Origin: Thermus albus
GTDB lineage: Bacteria; Deinococcota; Deinococci; Deinococcales; Thermaceae
Direction: 5' to 3'
DNA: 64,000 bases
Assembly: GCF_022760855.1 (NCBI RefSeq)
Contig: NZ_JAKTNR010000011.1
Coordinates: 1 to 64,000 of the forward strand
Under the pieces are notes generated by a model. The model was not told the origin of the DNA and ran no database searches. It saw only the letters and a program-made list of their open reading frames with translations. Position numbers and translations under genes: made by a program. Below, in pieces: positions 44,085-52,197 of the stretch (positions are counted from its first letter, which is position 1; each line of letters begins with the position of its first letter).

Positions 44085-45635
44085 TCACCTCTTTCCGAAC
44101 TGGGGCACGTGGGGGGGCTTTAAGGGAAGCCCCACGGCCTTGAGGTCGGTGTAGAACTCCAGGGCGTACAACCCCCCTTCCCGCCGGTCCCCGCTCTCCT
44201 TAACCCCGCCAAAGGGGGTGGGAAGGTGGCGCACGTTGTGGCTATTCAGGTAAACGAGGCCCCCCTGAAGCTCCAGGGCCAGGCGGTGGGCCCTCTCCAG
44301 GTCCCGGGTAAAGACATAAGCCGCAAGGCCATACCTGCTATCGTTGGCCTTCCTAAGGGCCTCCTCCTCGTCCTTGAAGGGAATGGCCACTAAGACGGGG
44401 CCAAAGATCTCCTCCTGGGCGATTTTCATGTGATTTTCCCCCACGAAGAGGGTGGGCTCCAGGTAGTTCCCCAAAGAGAGGTCCTCCCCGCGGAAGGAGG
44501 AGGTGGCCCTTCTCCCCCCCGCGAGGAGCCTGGCCCCCTCCTCGAGGCCCGAGCGCACGTAACCCAAGACCCTCTCCAGGTGCTCGGGGTGGATCAGGGG
44601 CCCCACCTCGGTCTCAGGGTCCAGGGGATGGCCTACCCGGATGGCCTGGGCCCTTGCCGCCACCCTTTCCACGAAGTTCTCAAAGATGCCCTCCTCCACG
44701 AGGAGGCGGGAGCTGGCCGTGCACCGTTCCCCATTGAAGGAGTAGATCTGGAACACAACCGCATCCAAAGCCCGCTCCAGATCAGCATCGGCAAAGACCA
44801 AGGCCGGGCTCTTCCCGCCAAGCTCCAAAGAAAGCCGTTTCAGGTGCTTAGCGGCGTTTTGCATCACCACCTTCCCGGTCTCCGTCTCCCCGGTGAGGGT
44901 GATGAGGGGAACCAGGGGATGGGCCACCAGGGCAGCCCCCGCCTCCTCGCCAAACCCCTGCACCAGGTTGAAGACCCCAGGGGGAAGGTCCGCCTCCTGC
45001 ACGATCTCCGCCAGTTTGCTGGCGGTTAAGGGGCTCCACTCCGCAGGCTTCAGGACCACCGTGTCCCCGAAGGCCAAGGCGGGGGCGATCCGCCAGGTGG
45101 AAAGCATAAGGGGAGCATTCCAAGGGGTGATGATCCCCACCGGCCCCGCCGGGACCCGCAGGCTGTAATAGAGCCAGTCGTGGTCTACGGGAAAGGTGCG
45201 GTCTTCCATGGCGTGCTCCGCATACTCGGCGTAAAAGGCAAAGTTCTCCGCGGAGCGGGCCACCTGGGCCTTCACGATGCGCAAGGCCTGCCCGGCGTCT
45301 AGGGCTTCCACCACGGCGAGCTCGTCGGCGTGCTTCTCCAGAAGTTCCGCGATCCTCAGGAGGTAGCGCTTCCGCTCCCGGGCTGGGGTGCGGCTCCATT
45401 TCGGGAAGGCCTCGTGGGCCGCCCTGGCCGCCCGGTCCACCTCCCTTTCCCCACCCCGGGCCGCCCGGGAGAGGACTTGGTTGTTGGAGGGGTCTAGGGT
45501 GGGGAAGGTCTCGCCGCTTTCCGAAGGAACGAACTTCCCGCCGATGAAATGGAGAGCGGTATAGCCCTTTAGGGCCTCCCTGATCGCCTCAATCCGCTCC
45601 CAAGGGATACCCGCCACCTGGTCCTGGTACCTCAT
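44085..45635 (-). CDS. hpaE: 5-Carboxymethyl-2-hydroxymuconate-semialdehyde dehydrogenase HpaE
   Basis: Oxidises the HpaD ring-fission aldehyde to the acid with NAD. The 516-residue aldehyde dehydrogenase has the cofactor segment IITPWNAPLMLSTWRIAPALAFGDTVVLKPAEW, catalytic Glu in LSLELGGKSPALVF, and catalytic Cys in FNGERCTASSRLLV (about 311). EIFGPVLVAIPF is the usual C-terminal motif. It overlaps hpaG by ATGA. The family call rests on both the sequence and the operon. Confidence 0.93.
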   Translation of the reverse strand: MRYQDQVAGIPWERIEAIREALKGYTALHFIGGKFVPSESGETFPTLDPSNNQVLSRAARGGEREVDRAARAAHEAFPKWSRTPARERKRYLLRIAELLEKHADELAVVEALDAGQALRIVKAQVARSAENFAFYAEYAEHAMEDRTFPVDHDWLYYSLRVPAGPVGIITPWNAPLMLSTWRIAPALAFGDTVVLKPAEWSPLTASKLAEIVQEADLPPGVFNLVQGFGEEAGAALVAHPLVPLITLTGETETGKVVMQNAAKHLKRLSLELGGKSPALVFADADLERALDAVVFQIYSFNGERCTASSRLLVEEGIFENFVERVAARAQAIRVGHPLDPETEVGPLIHPEHLERVLGYVRSGLEEGARLLAGGRRATSSFRGEDLSLGNYLEPTLFVGENHMKIAQEEIFGPVLVAIPFKDEEEALRKANDSRYGLAAYVFTRDLERAHRLALELQGGLVYLNSHNVRHLPTPFGGVKESGDRREGGLYALEFYTDLKAVGLPLKPPHVPQFGKR

Positions 45636-46372
45636 GCCTCCTCCTCAATGGGGTTTTCCAGGGCCCCGAGGCCCTCGATCTCCAGCCGCATCACATCCCC
45701 TGGCCCCACCCGGCTTATGCCCTTGGGGGTGCCGGTGAGGATGACGTCGTAGGGTTCCAAGGTCATGAACTCCGAGATGTACTCCAAAAGCTCGGCCACG
45801 GAGTAGAGCATCCTCGAGGTGTGCCCCTCCTGGCGAAGCTCCCCGTTCACATAGGCCCTTAAGGTGAGGTTCTGAGGGTCCTCCACCCCCCCCACCACCA
45901 GAAAGGGTCCAAGAGGGCCAAAGGTGTCCCGCCCCTTGGCCCGGATGGGAGGCCGGAAGGTGTTGGAAACATAGTCCCGCACCACCAGGTCGTTGGCGAT
46001 GGTATAGCCCAGGACGTAGTCCAGGGCATCCTTAACCTTTACCTTGCGCATGGGCCGGCCCACCACCACCGCCAGTTCCACCTCGTAGTGCATGAACTCT
46101 ACCCCCTTGGGGTAGCGCACCACCCCCTTGTGGGGGAGGAGGCTGCTATTGGGCTTCCAAAAAAGGGCCGGTTCCTCGGGGCGGGATAGGCCCAGCTCCT
46201 CCGCATGGTCGGCGTAGTTCAGGGCCACCCCGATCACCTTGCCGGGGGTAAAGGGAAGGAGCCAGGTGACCCCCTCGGGGTCGTGGGCCTCCCCTGCCTC
46301 GTCCAGGAGGAGGCCATCCCGATAGACCCCCTGGTGGACCCGGCCCTTGCTGATAAAGCGGCAAAGCTTCAT
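45632..46372 (-). CDS. hpaG: Fumarylacetoacetate-hydrolase-family isomerase/decarboxylase (HpaG-like)
   Basis: 246 residues, one FAH domain. Motifs are KVIGVALNYADHAEELG, MHYEVELAVVVGRPMRKV (metal-binding Glu pair), LGYTIANDLVVRD and LTGTPKGISRVGPGD. In the homoprotocatechuate route this family decarboxylates and isomerises oxo-heptenedioates. The start at ATG 46372 overlaps the aldolase-gene stop (ATGA); the longer open frame upstream to 46702 is antiparallel shadow of that gene. HpaG in E. coli has two such domains; here there is one. Confidence 0.9.
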   Translation of the reverse strand: MKLCRFISKGRVHQGVYRDGLLLDEAGEAHDPEGVTWLLPFTPGKVIGVALNYADHAEELGLSRPEEPALFWKPNSSLLPHKGVVRYPKGVEFMHYEVELAVVVGRPMRKVKVKDALDYVLGYTIANDLVVRDYVSNTFRPPIRAKGRDTFGPLGPFLVVGGVEDPQNLTLRAYVNGELRQEGHTSRMLYSVAELLEYISEFMTLEPYDVILTGTPKGISRVGPGDVMRLEIEGLGALENPIEEEA

Positions 46373-47256
46373 GCCCCCTCCAAAAGCCCGTAGCGCTGGG
46401 CCATGGCCCTTAGCCTGGCCTCCACCTCGGGGGTGGTGGGGCCCAAGGGGAGGCGCCACTCCTTCTCCAAGAGGCCCATCCAGGAAAGCACCGTCTTTAG
46501 AGGAATGGGGTTGGTATCCCAGAAAATGGCCTCGTTGGCCTCGAGGAGGTGGTAGTGGAGCTCCCTCGCCCCCTGGTAATCCCCCTTGAGGGCCAGTTCC
46601 GTGAGCCGCGCCACCTCCTGGGGCAGCCAGTTGGCGGTGGCGGCGATGGTCCCCACCGCCCCCAGGCTCATCATGGGCAGGGTGAGGCTTTCCAGGCCGC
46701 AAAAAACGAGAAAGTCCCGGCCCGCCTCCTGGAAGAGCTGGGATAGGTACTCCAGGTCCTTGGAGGAGTGCTTGAGCCCCACGATGTGGGGAAACTCCCG
46801 CCTCAGGCGGGCCACGGTCTTGGGGGCGATCTCCACCCCGGTTCGGCCCGGGATGTTGTAGAGGATTAAGGGGAAGTCAGGCACCGCCCTCGCCACCTCG
46901 GCGAAGTAGCGGTATAGCCCCTCCTGGTTGGGCTTCAGGTAGTAGGGGACGATGACCATGGCCCCCTGGGCCCCGGCCTCCTGGGCGAAGCGGGTGAGTT
47001 CCAGGGTTTCCTCCAGCCTGAGGGCCCCGGTCCCCGGGATGACGGGAACCCGGCCCGCCACCTGGTCCAGGGCCACCTCTATGACCCGCTTCCTCTCCTC
47101 CAAGGTTAAGGTTCCGGGCTCCCCGGTGGTCCCCCCCACGCTGAGGCCGTGGGAACCCCCTTGGATAACCCTCTCCACGAGGCGGCGCAAGGCTTCCTCG
47201 TCCAGGCGGCCCTTACGGAAGGGCGTGGGCAAAGGGGGAATGGAACCTTGAAACAT
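46369..47256 (-). CDS. DapA/NAL-superfamily class I aldolase in the hpa operon
   Basis: 295 residues of the dihydrodipicolinate synthase superfamily. Seen: GGTTGEPGTLTLEERKRV, the conserved Tyr in LILYNIPGRTGVEI, and the Schiff-base Lys in IVGLKHSSKDLEYL near residue 162. The start at ATG 47256 has GGAAAGGAGGG before it. It is the first gene of the operon ending in hpaD. A lysine biosynthesis role is unlikely in this place; it may replace the metal-dependent HpaI aldolase that splits 2,4-dihydroxyhept-2-enedioate (inference). Confidence 0.88.
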   Translation of the reverse strand: MFQGSIPPLPTPFRKGRLDEEALRRLVERVIQGGSHGLSVGGTTGEPGTLTLEERKRVIEVALDQVAGRVPVIPGTGALRLEETLELTRFAQEAGAQGAMVIVPYYLKPNQEGLYRYFAEVARAVPDFPLILYNIPGRTGVEIAPKTVARLRREFPHIVGLKHSSKDLEYLSQLFQEAGRDFLVFCGLESLTLPMMSLGAVGTIAATANWLPQEVARLTELALKGDYQGARELHYHLLEANEAIFWDTNPIPLKTVLSWMGLLEKEWRLPLGPTTPEVEARLRAMAQRYGLLEGA

Positions 47257-47350
47257 GGCCCTCCTTTCCCCTTTAGGATGCGGGGCCGAGGGGGTGGGGC
47301 CAACTGGGGGAAAAACCAATTATGGGCTTGGATTTGTACAGAGGCCCAAA

Positions 47351-47374
47351 GGCCACCCTCTTTCCCGGGTGGCC
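47351..47374. promoter_or_regulatory. Inverted repeat GGCCACCC-8-GGGTGGCC upstream of the PucR-type gene
   Basis: Perfect 8-bp arms with an 8-base loop, in the divergent region between the aldolase gene and the PucR-type regulator. It could be an operator or a hairpin in the regulator leader. Confidence 0.45.
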
Positions 47375-47380
47375 TGGGGG

Positions 47381-47399
47381 GTCTATTGTGGGAATAGAC
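47381..47399. promoter_or_regulatory. Inverted repeat GTCTATT-5-AATAGAC at the start of the PucR-type gene
   Basis: Perfect 7-bp arms ending one base before the ATG at 47401. Placed like an autoregulatory operator over a leaderless start. Confidence 0.5.
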
Positions 47400-47400
47400 A

Positions 47401-48777
47401 ATGGCAACCCTTGAATCTGGCAAAACCTCCATTGCTTTCCAAGCCCTGGTTCAAGACCTGGGCCTCGAGGTCCTGGTCCCCGCAGAGCGGCCGGTGCTCT
47501 ACCTCCTGGAGGAACCCCGCCCCCTTTTACCCCTGGAGGGAGCCCTGGTCCTCTTCCGCCCCGAAGGGAACCTCTGGCGCTACCGCACCGCCTCGGGCTT
47601 CCTCATCCCTTCCCCGGATCCTGAGCTTCTGGACTATGCCCGCCGGGAGGGGCTTGGGGTTGCGGCCCATCCCCCATGGCTTCGCCGGGAGGAGTTGGCC
47701 AAGGCCCTGGCCTTGCGCCTCTTCCATCTGGGCGGGGGGATGGGCCTGGTGGGGGTTTTGGACCTATTGGTGAAGCTTCCGGAACGCCCTTTCCTAGAGA
47801 TCCTTTACCAAGCCACCAACCTCCCCTTGGCCCGGGTAGCCCCTTGGGGAGAGGTGCTGGGATTCGCCGGTCCCGTGCCCCCCCAACACCCCAGGGAGCC
47901 GGGGGAAGGCCGAGGGTGGGTGGCCTTGGAAGCGGGGGAGGGGGTGCTGGTGGCCTATGGGGAGACGGAGGCTTTGCGACAAGCCCGCGGCCTTCTAGAG
48001 GTGGCTGCCCGGATCCTTCGGGTAAGGGGACTGGAGCGCTCCTTAGACAGAATGCGGGAAGAGTCCCTGGGCGGGGCTTTGCTGGAGGGGTTAATCCTGG
48101 GGGAGGCGGAGCCGGAGAGGCTTTTTGCCTTCGGCTTCACGGAAGGGGTGGAGTGGGTGCTGGCCTTGGTGGAGCCCCCCGGGGTTCCCGGGCGCCACCG
48201 TTTGGCGGAAGAGAGAAGGCGCGAGGCCACCCTAGAGCTGCGACGCCGTGCCGGCACCTTTCTTGACCGGCTTGGGGTCCCCTACCTCCTCACCACCCGG
48301 GGAAACCGCTTGGTGGCCATGTGGCAGGTGCACAATCCCAAGAAGGAAGCGGAAAGCCTCCTGGCCGCCCTGCCTGCGGGAAGCCGCCTGGGGTATTCCG
48401 CGGTTCATGCGACGGGAGAAGAGGTGCAAAACGCTTACCGGGAAGCCCTCATCGCCCTCAAGGCGGCCCGGGGAGGCGAGGCCTTGTCCTTTTCCAGCTT
48501 GGATCCGGTGGCCTTTGTCCTCCTGCAGCAGTCCCCCGAGGATCTAAGGGCTTTGGTGGAACGCTATCTTCCCTTGCCTCCAAAGCTCTTGCGGACCCTC
48601 GAGGTTTACATGGCCTCGGGAAGCGTGGAGGAGGCCGCCCGGGCCCTCCACATCCACCCCAACACCCTGCGCTATCGGCTGAAACGGTTGGAAGAAACCC
48701 TTGGCCCTTTGTCCCGGCCCGAGATCCTGGCTCAGGTGCACCTGGCCTTGAGGGCCAGAAGCCTCTTGGCCGGCTAG
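47401..48777 (+). CDS. PucR/CdaR-type transcriptional regulator
   Basis: 458 residues. The N-terminal third resembles the PucR sensory domain (LLEEPRPLLPLEGALVLFRPEGN), a GGDEF-like remnant lies about 215-340, and the C-terminal HTH_30 domain carries LLRTLEVYMASGSVEEAARALHIHPNTLRYRLKRLEETLG (about 395-435). Such proteins activate catabolic genes. It is divergent from the hpa operon with 144 bases between, so the hpa genes are the likely target; the ligand is unknown. No ribosome site is seen, in line with a leaderless start at 47401. Confidence 0.85.
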   Translation: MATLESGKTSIAFQALVQDLGLEVLVPAERPVLYLLEEPRPLLPLEGALVLFRPEGNLWRYRTASGFLIPSPDPELLDYARREGLGVAAHPPWLRREELAKALALRLFHLGGGMGLVGVLDLLVKLPERPFLEILYQATNLPLARVAPWGEVLGFAGPVPPQHPREPGEGRGWVALEAGEGVLVAYGETEALRQARGLLEVAARILRVRGLERSLDRMREESLGGALLEGLILGEAEPERLFAFGFTEGVEWVLALVEPPGVPGRHRLAEERRREATLELRRRAGTFLDRLGVPYLLTTRGNRLVAMWQVHNPKKEAESLLAALPAGSRLGYSAVHATGEEVQNAYREALIALKAARGGEALSFSSLDPVAFVLLQQSPEDLRALVERYLPLPPKLLRTLEVYMASGSVEEAARALHIHPNTLRYRLKRLEETLGPLSRPEILAQVHLALRARSLLAG

Positions 48778-48791
48778 GGAAATTGTGTTTC

Positions 48792-48805
48792 GGGACACTT
48801 GTCCC
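48792..48805. promoter_or_regulatory. Second palindrome GGGACA-CT-TGTCCC in the paaR promoter
   Basis: Same arms as at 41184-41197. Its right half is shared with the proposed -35 TTGTCC. Centre-to-centre distance to the PaaR operator is 38 bases here and 32 at livK. Confidence 0.5.
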
Positions 48806-48827
48806 TTCCCTTTGGGTGTGCTAACCT
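48799..48827 (+). promoter_or_regulatory. Promoter of paaR-paaABCD
   Basis: TTGTCC (48799-48804), 17 bases, TAACCT (48822-48827), directly followed by the PaaR operator and the paaR ATG at 48846. Confidence 0.6.
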
Positions 48828-48829
48828 AA

Positions 48830-48843
48830 CAAACGACCGTTAG
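48830..48843. promoter_or_regulatory. PaaR operator in front of paaR
   Basis: CAAACGACCGTTAG matches the published consensus CNAACGNNCGTTNG fully and ends two bases before the paaR start, implying autorepression. Confidence 0.85.
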
Positions 48844-48845
48844 CC

Positions 48846-49436
48846 ATGGAACGGCGCGAGCAGATCCTCAGCATAGCCAGCCACCTCTTCAGCCAGCGGG
48901 GTTACCATGCCACCAGCATGCGGGACCTGGCCAAGGAGCTGAACCTCCAGGGGGGAAGCCTCTACGCCCATATCGCCTCCAAGGAGGAGCTCCTCATAGA
49001 GGTGGTGCGCCGTGCGGCAGAGCGGTTTTTAGCGGTCCTGGATTCCCTGGAGGGCGATCCGGTGGCCAAGCTTAAGGGGTTGGTGCAGGGGCACCTGAGG
49101 GTCATTGCCGAAGAGCTCCCCCGGGCCACGGTCTTCTTCCACGAGTGGAAGCACCTCTCCCCTCCCCTATTGGAGGAGGCCAAGGCCCTGCGTCGGAAGT
49201 ACGAGGAAGGGGTGCAAGGGATCATCCAAGAAGGGGTGGAGCAAGGGGTTTTCCACGTGCCCAGCGTGCGCCTGGCCACCCTCTTTGTGCTCTCCGCCCT
49301 CAACTGGACGTACCAGTGGTACCGACCCGATGGACCCTTATCCCTGGAGAAACTTTCGGAAGCCTACGCCACCCTCATCCTGAGGGCCCTTGGCGTGGAG
49401 TTAGGCAACAAAGGAGGCGCGGATGGTGAAGCTTAG
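48846..49436 (+). CDS. paaR: TetR-family repressor of phenylacetate catabolism PaaR
   Basis: 196 residues. The N-terminal TetR helix-turn-helix (about 1-50) reads [46 protein letters not shown]. The C-terminal domain ([46 protein letters not shown]) is of the type that binds acyl-CoA; Thermus PaaR is released by phenylacetyl-CoA. It is first in paaR-paaA-B-C-D, preceded by its own operator, and overlaps paaA by 14 bases. Confidence 0.95.
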   Translation: MERREQILSIASHLFSQRGYHATSMRDLAKELNLQGGSLYAHIASKEELLIEVVRRAAERFLAVLDSLEGDPVAKLKGLVQGHLRVIAEELPRATVFFHEWKHLSPPLLEEAKALRRKYEEGVQGIIQEGVEQGVFHVPSVRLATLFVLSALNWTYQWYRPDGPLSLEKLSEAYATLILRALGVELGNKGGADGEA

Positions 49437-50394
49437 GATCGGCTACCCGGAGGACCCCGACTACGGGGAGAGGCTAGAGGAGTTTGAGGCCCGCATCGCC
49501 CGGGGGGAGAAGATCGAGCCCGGGGACTGGATGCCCGCGGAGTATCGGCGCCAGCTCATCCGCATGATCTCCCAGCACGCCCATAGCGAATGGGTGGGCA
49601 TGCTTCCCGAAGGCGCCTGGATCCCCCGGGCCCCTTCCCTAAGGCGGAAGCTCTTCCTGTTGGCCAAGGTCCAGGACGAGGCCGGGCATGGCCAGTACCT
49701 TTACCACGCCGCGGAAACTTTGGGCATCACCCGGGAGGAGATGGTGGAGGCCCTCCTCTCCGGAAAGGCCAAGTACTCCAACATCTTCAACTACCCCACC
49801 TTGACCTGGGCGGATGTGGGCATCATTGGCTGGTTGGTGGATGGGATGGCCATCAAGAACCAGACCATGCTGGCCCAGTGCTCCTACGGTCCCTACTCCC
49901 GAGCCATGGTGCGCATCTGCGCCGAGGAAACCTTCCACCACAAGCAGGGCAAGGAGGCGGTTCTCCTCTACGCTAAGGGTTCCAGGAAGCAGCGCCAGAT
50001 GGTCCAAGACGCCCTAAACCGCTGGTGGTGGCCCACCCTGATGATGGCCGGGCCCCACGACACCGACTCCCCCCACACCCCCCTCCTCCTCCGCTGGGGC
50101 ATCAAGACCAAGACCAACGACCAGGTGCGCCAGGAATTCTTGAACGAACACGTTCCGGAGCTCCTGGAGGCGGGCCTGAAGATTCCCGATCCTCACCTTC
50201 GCTACGACGAAAAAACGGGCAACTGGCTCCACGGTCCTATCCCCTGGGACGAGTTCTGGAAGGTCATCAACGGGGAAGGCCCCATGAACCGGCATCGGCT
50301 TCTGGCCCGCAGAAGGGCCCACGAGGAAGGCCGCTGGGTGCGGGAAGCCCTCGAGGCCTTTGGCAGGCGGCAGCTGGCCCAGGCCGCCGACTAG
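49423..50394 (+). CDS. paaA: Phenylacetyl-CoA epoxidase subunit PaaA
   Basis: Catalytic diiron subunit forming the 1,2-epoxide of phenylacetyl-CoA. The 323-residue protein has ferritin-like helices with iron ligands visible in [15 protein letters not shown] (E..H, near residue 86-89) and [13 protein letters not shown] (E..H, near 168-172). [17 protein letters not shown] is a typical conserved segment. The start at ATG 49423 has AAAGGAGGC before it. Followed by paaB after nine bases. Confidence 0.97.
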   Translation: MVKLRIGYPEDPDYGERLEEFEARIARGEKIEPGDWMPAEYRRQLIRMISQHAHSEWVGMLPEGAWIPRAPSLRRKLFLLAKVQDEAGHGQYLYHAAETLGITREEMVEALLSGKAKYSNIFNYPTLTWADVGIIGWLVDGMAIKNQTMLAQCSYGPYSRAMVRICAEETFHHKQGKEAVLLYAKGSRKQRQMVQDALNRWWWPTLMMAGPHDTDSPHTPLLLRWGIKTKTNDQVRQEFLNEHVPELLEAGLKIPDPHLRYDEKTGNWLHGPIPWDEFWKVINGEGPMNRHRLLARRRAHEEGRWVREALEAFGRRQLAQAAD

Positions 50395-50402
50395 GAGGAG
50401 GC

Positions 50403-50921
50403 ATGTGGGGAACCGAGTGGCCCCGGTTTGAGGTGATCAAGCAGGACACCAGGAATAGCCCCCCACAGATGGTGGGCTCGGTGCACGCCGCCGATCCCCA
50501 GCATGCCCTCCTGGTGGCCCGGCACGTGTTCGTAAGGCGGCCTTCCGCCTATGCCCTCTTCGTGGCCCCCGCGGACGCCTTTTTCCACGTCTCCCAGGAG
50601 GGCCTAAAGGATCTCGCCCCTGGTAGGGAAAGCGGACCCGAGGAGGCCTACTGGGTCTTTGCCAAGCGCAGCCACCGCCGGAGCATGGTCTATGGGGACC
50701 TGGTGGGCCGCTTTCTGGCTCAAAGCCCCGAGGATGCCGTGGTCCAAGCCCTGCTCCAGGTCCAAGGGGTAGCCTTCTGGACGGTCCCGGAACGCCTGGT
50801 GGTGGGCACGGAACCCACGGAGGAGGTGGTGGAGAGCTGGTTCGCCCCGGCCAGGGAGAAAACCTACCGCCTGCAGAGCTACTATGGCCTGATCACCGCC
50901 AAGGGGGTGGAGGATGCTTGA
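50403..50921 (+). CDS. paaB: Phenylacetyl-CoA epoxidase subunit PaaB, long form with internal duplication
   Basis: 172 residues, almost twice the length of E. coli PaaB (about 95). Residues about 5-70 (WPRFEVIKQDTRNSPPQMVGSVHAADPQHALLVARHVFVRR) are the standard PaaB domain. Residues about 80-155 (YWVFAKRSHRRSMVYGDLVGRFLAQSPEDAVVQALLQ) repeat the same pattern more weakly. PaaB bridges PaaAC units in the known complex. Overlaps paaC by eight bases. Confidence 0.93.
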   Translation: MWGTEWPRFEVIKQDTRNSPPQMVGSVHAADPQHALLVARHVFVRRPSAYALFVAPADAFFHVSQEGLKDLAPGRESGPEEAYWVFAKRSHRRSMVYGDLVGRFLAQSPEDAVVQALLQVQGVAFWTVPERLVVGTEPTEEVVESWFAPAREKTYRLQSYYGLITAKGVEDA

Positions 50922-51672
50922 TCCCTACCTGAAGGATGCCCTCATAGCCCGGCTTACCGCCTGGGCCGATGACGAGGTGGTCCTAGCCCAACGCCTTTCC
51001 GAGTGGGTGGGGCATGCCCCCATCCTTGAAGAGGACATCGCCATCGCCAACCTGGCCCAAGACGAGCTGGGCCACGCCAAGGTCTGGCTGGAACTCAGGC
51101 AGGAGCTGGATGGCTCCGACCCCGACCGCCTGGTCTTTTTCCGCGACCCCCTGGAGTACCAAAACGCCATCCTGGTGGAGCTTCCCAAAGGGGACTGGGC
51201 CTTCACCATGGTGCGCCAATACCTATTTGATGCCTACGAAAACCTGTGGCTCAAGGAGGCCGTAAAAAGCGGCTATTCCCCTTTGGCTGAGGCGGCAAGC
51301 CGCGTCCTAAAGGAGGAACGCTTCCACCTGAGCCACAGCTCCCTTTGGCTAGAACGGTTAGGCCAGGGCACCGAGGAGTCCCACCGCCGCGCCCAGGAGG
51401 CCCTAGACATCCTTTTCCCCTACGTTCGCCAGCTCTTCAAGCCCCTGCCCACGGATGAGGCCTTGGTGGAGGTGGGTATCCTGCCAGACCTGCGCGCCTT
51501 GGAGGCCCCTTATCTAGAGGAGGTGGGGACCAAGCTGGAGAGGGTAGGGCTCAGACCTCCTCAGGGTGGGTACGTGCCCAAAAGCCGTCAGGAGCATACG
51601 GAGTACCTTTGGTCCCTCCTGGCGGAAATGCAGTCCGTGGCCCGCTGGGATCCGGAGGCCAAGGCATGGTAG
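50914..51672 (+). CDS. paaC: Phenylacetyl-CoA epoxidase subunit PaaC
   Basis: 252 residues, the structural partner of PaaA. It has the ferritin-like helices without a full diiron site: LSEWVGHAPILEEDIAIANLAQDELGHAKVWLEL and RVLKEERFHLSHSSLWLERLGQGT. Size matches the family (about 250). It overlaps paaB at its start and paaD at its end. Confidence 0.96.
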   Translation: MLDPYLKDALIARLTAWADDEVVLAQRLSEWVGHAPILEEDIAIANLAQDELGHAKVWLELRQELDGSDPDRLVFFRDPLEYQNAILVELPKGDWAFTMVRQYLFDAYENLWLKEAVKSGYSPLAEAASRVLKEERFHLSHSSLWLERLGQGTEESHRRAQEALDILFPYVRQLFKPLPTDEALVEVGILPDLRALEAPYLEEVGTKLERVGLRPPQGGYVPKSRQEHTEYLWSLLAEMQSVARWDPEAKAW

Positions 51673-52121
51673 AGCGGTACTGGGAGGCCCTAAAGGGGGT
51701 AAAAGACCCGGAGATCCCCGTCCTCAACATCGTGGAGATGGGGATGGTGCTGGGGATGGAGGTGGAAGGGGAAAGGGTCAGGGTCCGCTTCCGGCCCACC
51801 TTCTCCGGCTGCCCCGCCCTTAGGCTCATCCGGGAGGAGATAGCGAAGGCCTTGCGGGAAGCAGGGGCCAAAGAGGTAGAGGTGGTGGAGACCAAGACCC
51901 CCTGGAGCACAGAGGACATGAGCCAGGAGGCCAAGGCCAAGCTGCGGGATTACGGCATCGCCCCTCCCATGCCCTTGCCCCTTATGGATAACCCCCCCCT
52001 CTGCCCCCGGTGCGGGAGCCAGCGGGTGGATCTGAAAAACCCCTTTGGGGCCACCTTGTGCAAGATGCTCTACCAGTGCGCCGCCTGTGGGGAGGTGTTT
52101 GAGGCCTTCAAGACCGTCTGA
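51666..52121 (+). CDS. paaD: PaaD-type iron-sulfur assembly protein of the epoxidase
   Basis: 151 residues. The N-terminal MIP18/DUF59 domain has VKDPEIPVLNIVEMGMV and the cysteine in RPTFSGCPALRLI. The C-terminal part has a zinc-ribbon of four cysteines, CPRCGSQ and CAACGE. PaaD is needed for iron-sulfur or diiron maturation of the epoxidase. The start is ATG 51666, overlapping paaC by seven bases. No paaE reductase gene follows. Confidence 0.95.
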   Translation: MVERYWEALKGVKDPEIPVLNIVEMGMVLGMEVEGERVRVRFRPTFSGCPALRLIREEIAKALREAGAKEVEVVETKTPWSTEDMSQEAKAKLRDYGIAPPMPLPLMDNPPLCPRCGSQRVDLKNPFGATLCKMLYQCAACGEVFEAFKTV

Positions 52122-52123
52122 TA

Positions 52124-52142
52124 GAGGGGAGCCCCTCCCCTC
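52124..52142 (+). terminator. Hairpin GAGGGGAG-CCC-CTCCCCTC between paaD and paaZ
   Basis: A perfect 8-bp stem with a 3-base loop begins two bases after the paaD stop. No T-run follows, so it may be a weak terminator or an RNA-processing and stability element separating paaABCD from paaZ. Confidence 0.5.
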
Positions 52143-52197
52143 CAAGTAGGAGGGCAGAAGGGCTCCTCAAGAGCCTAGACCACACGGGGAGGAGTTC

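Noticed and set aside
46373-46702. Upstream extension of the hpaG frame
   Set aside because: This part lies within the aldolase gene in another frame; the ATGA-coupled ATG at 46372 gives the normal FAH-domain length.
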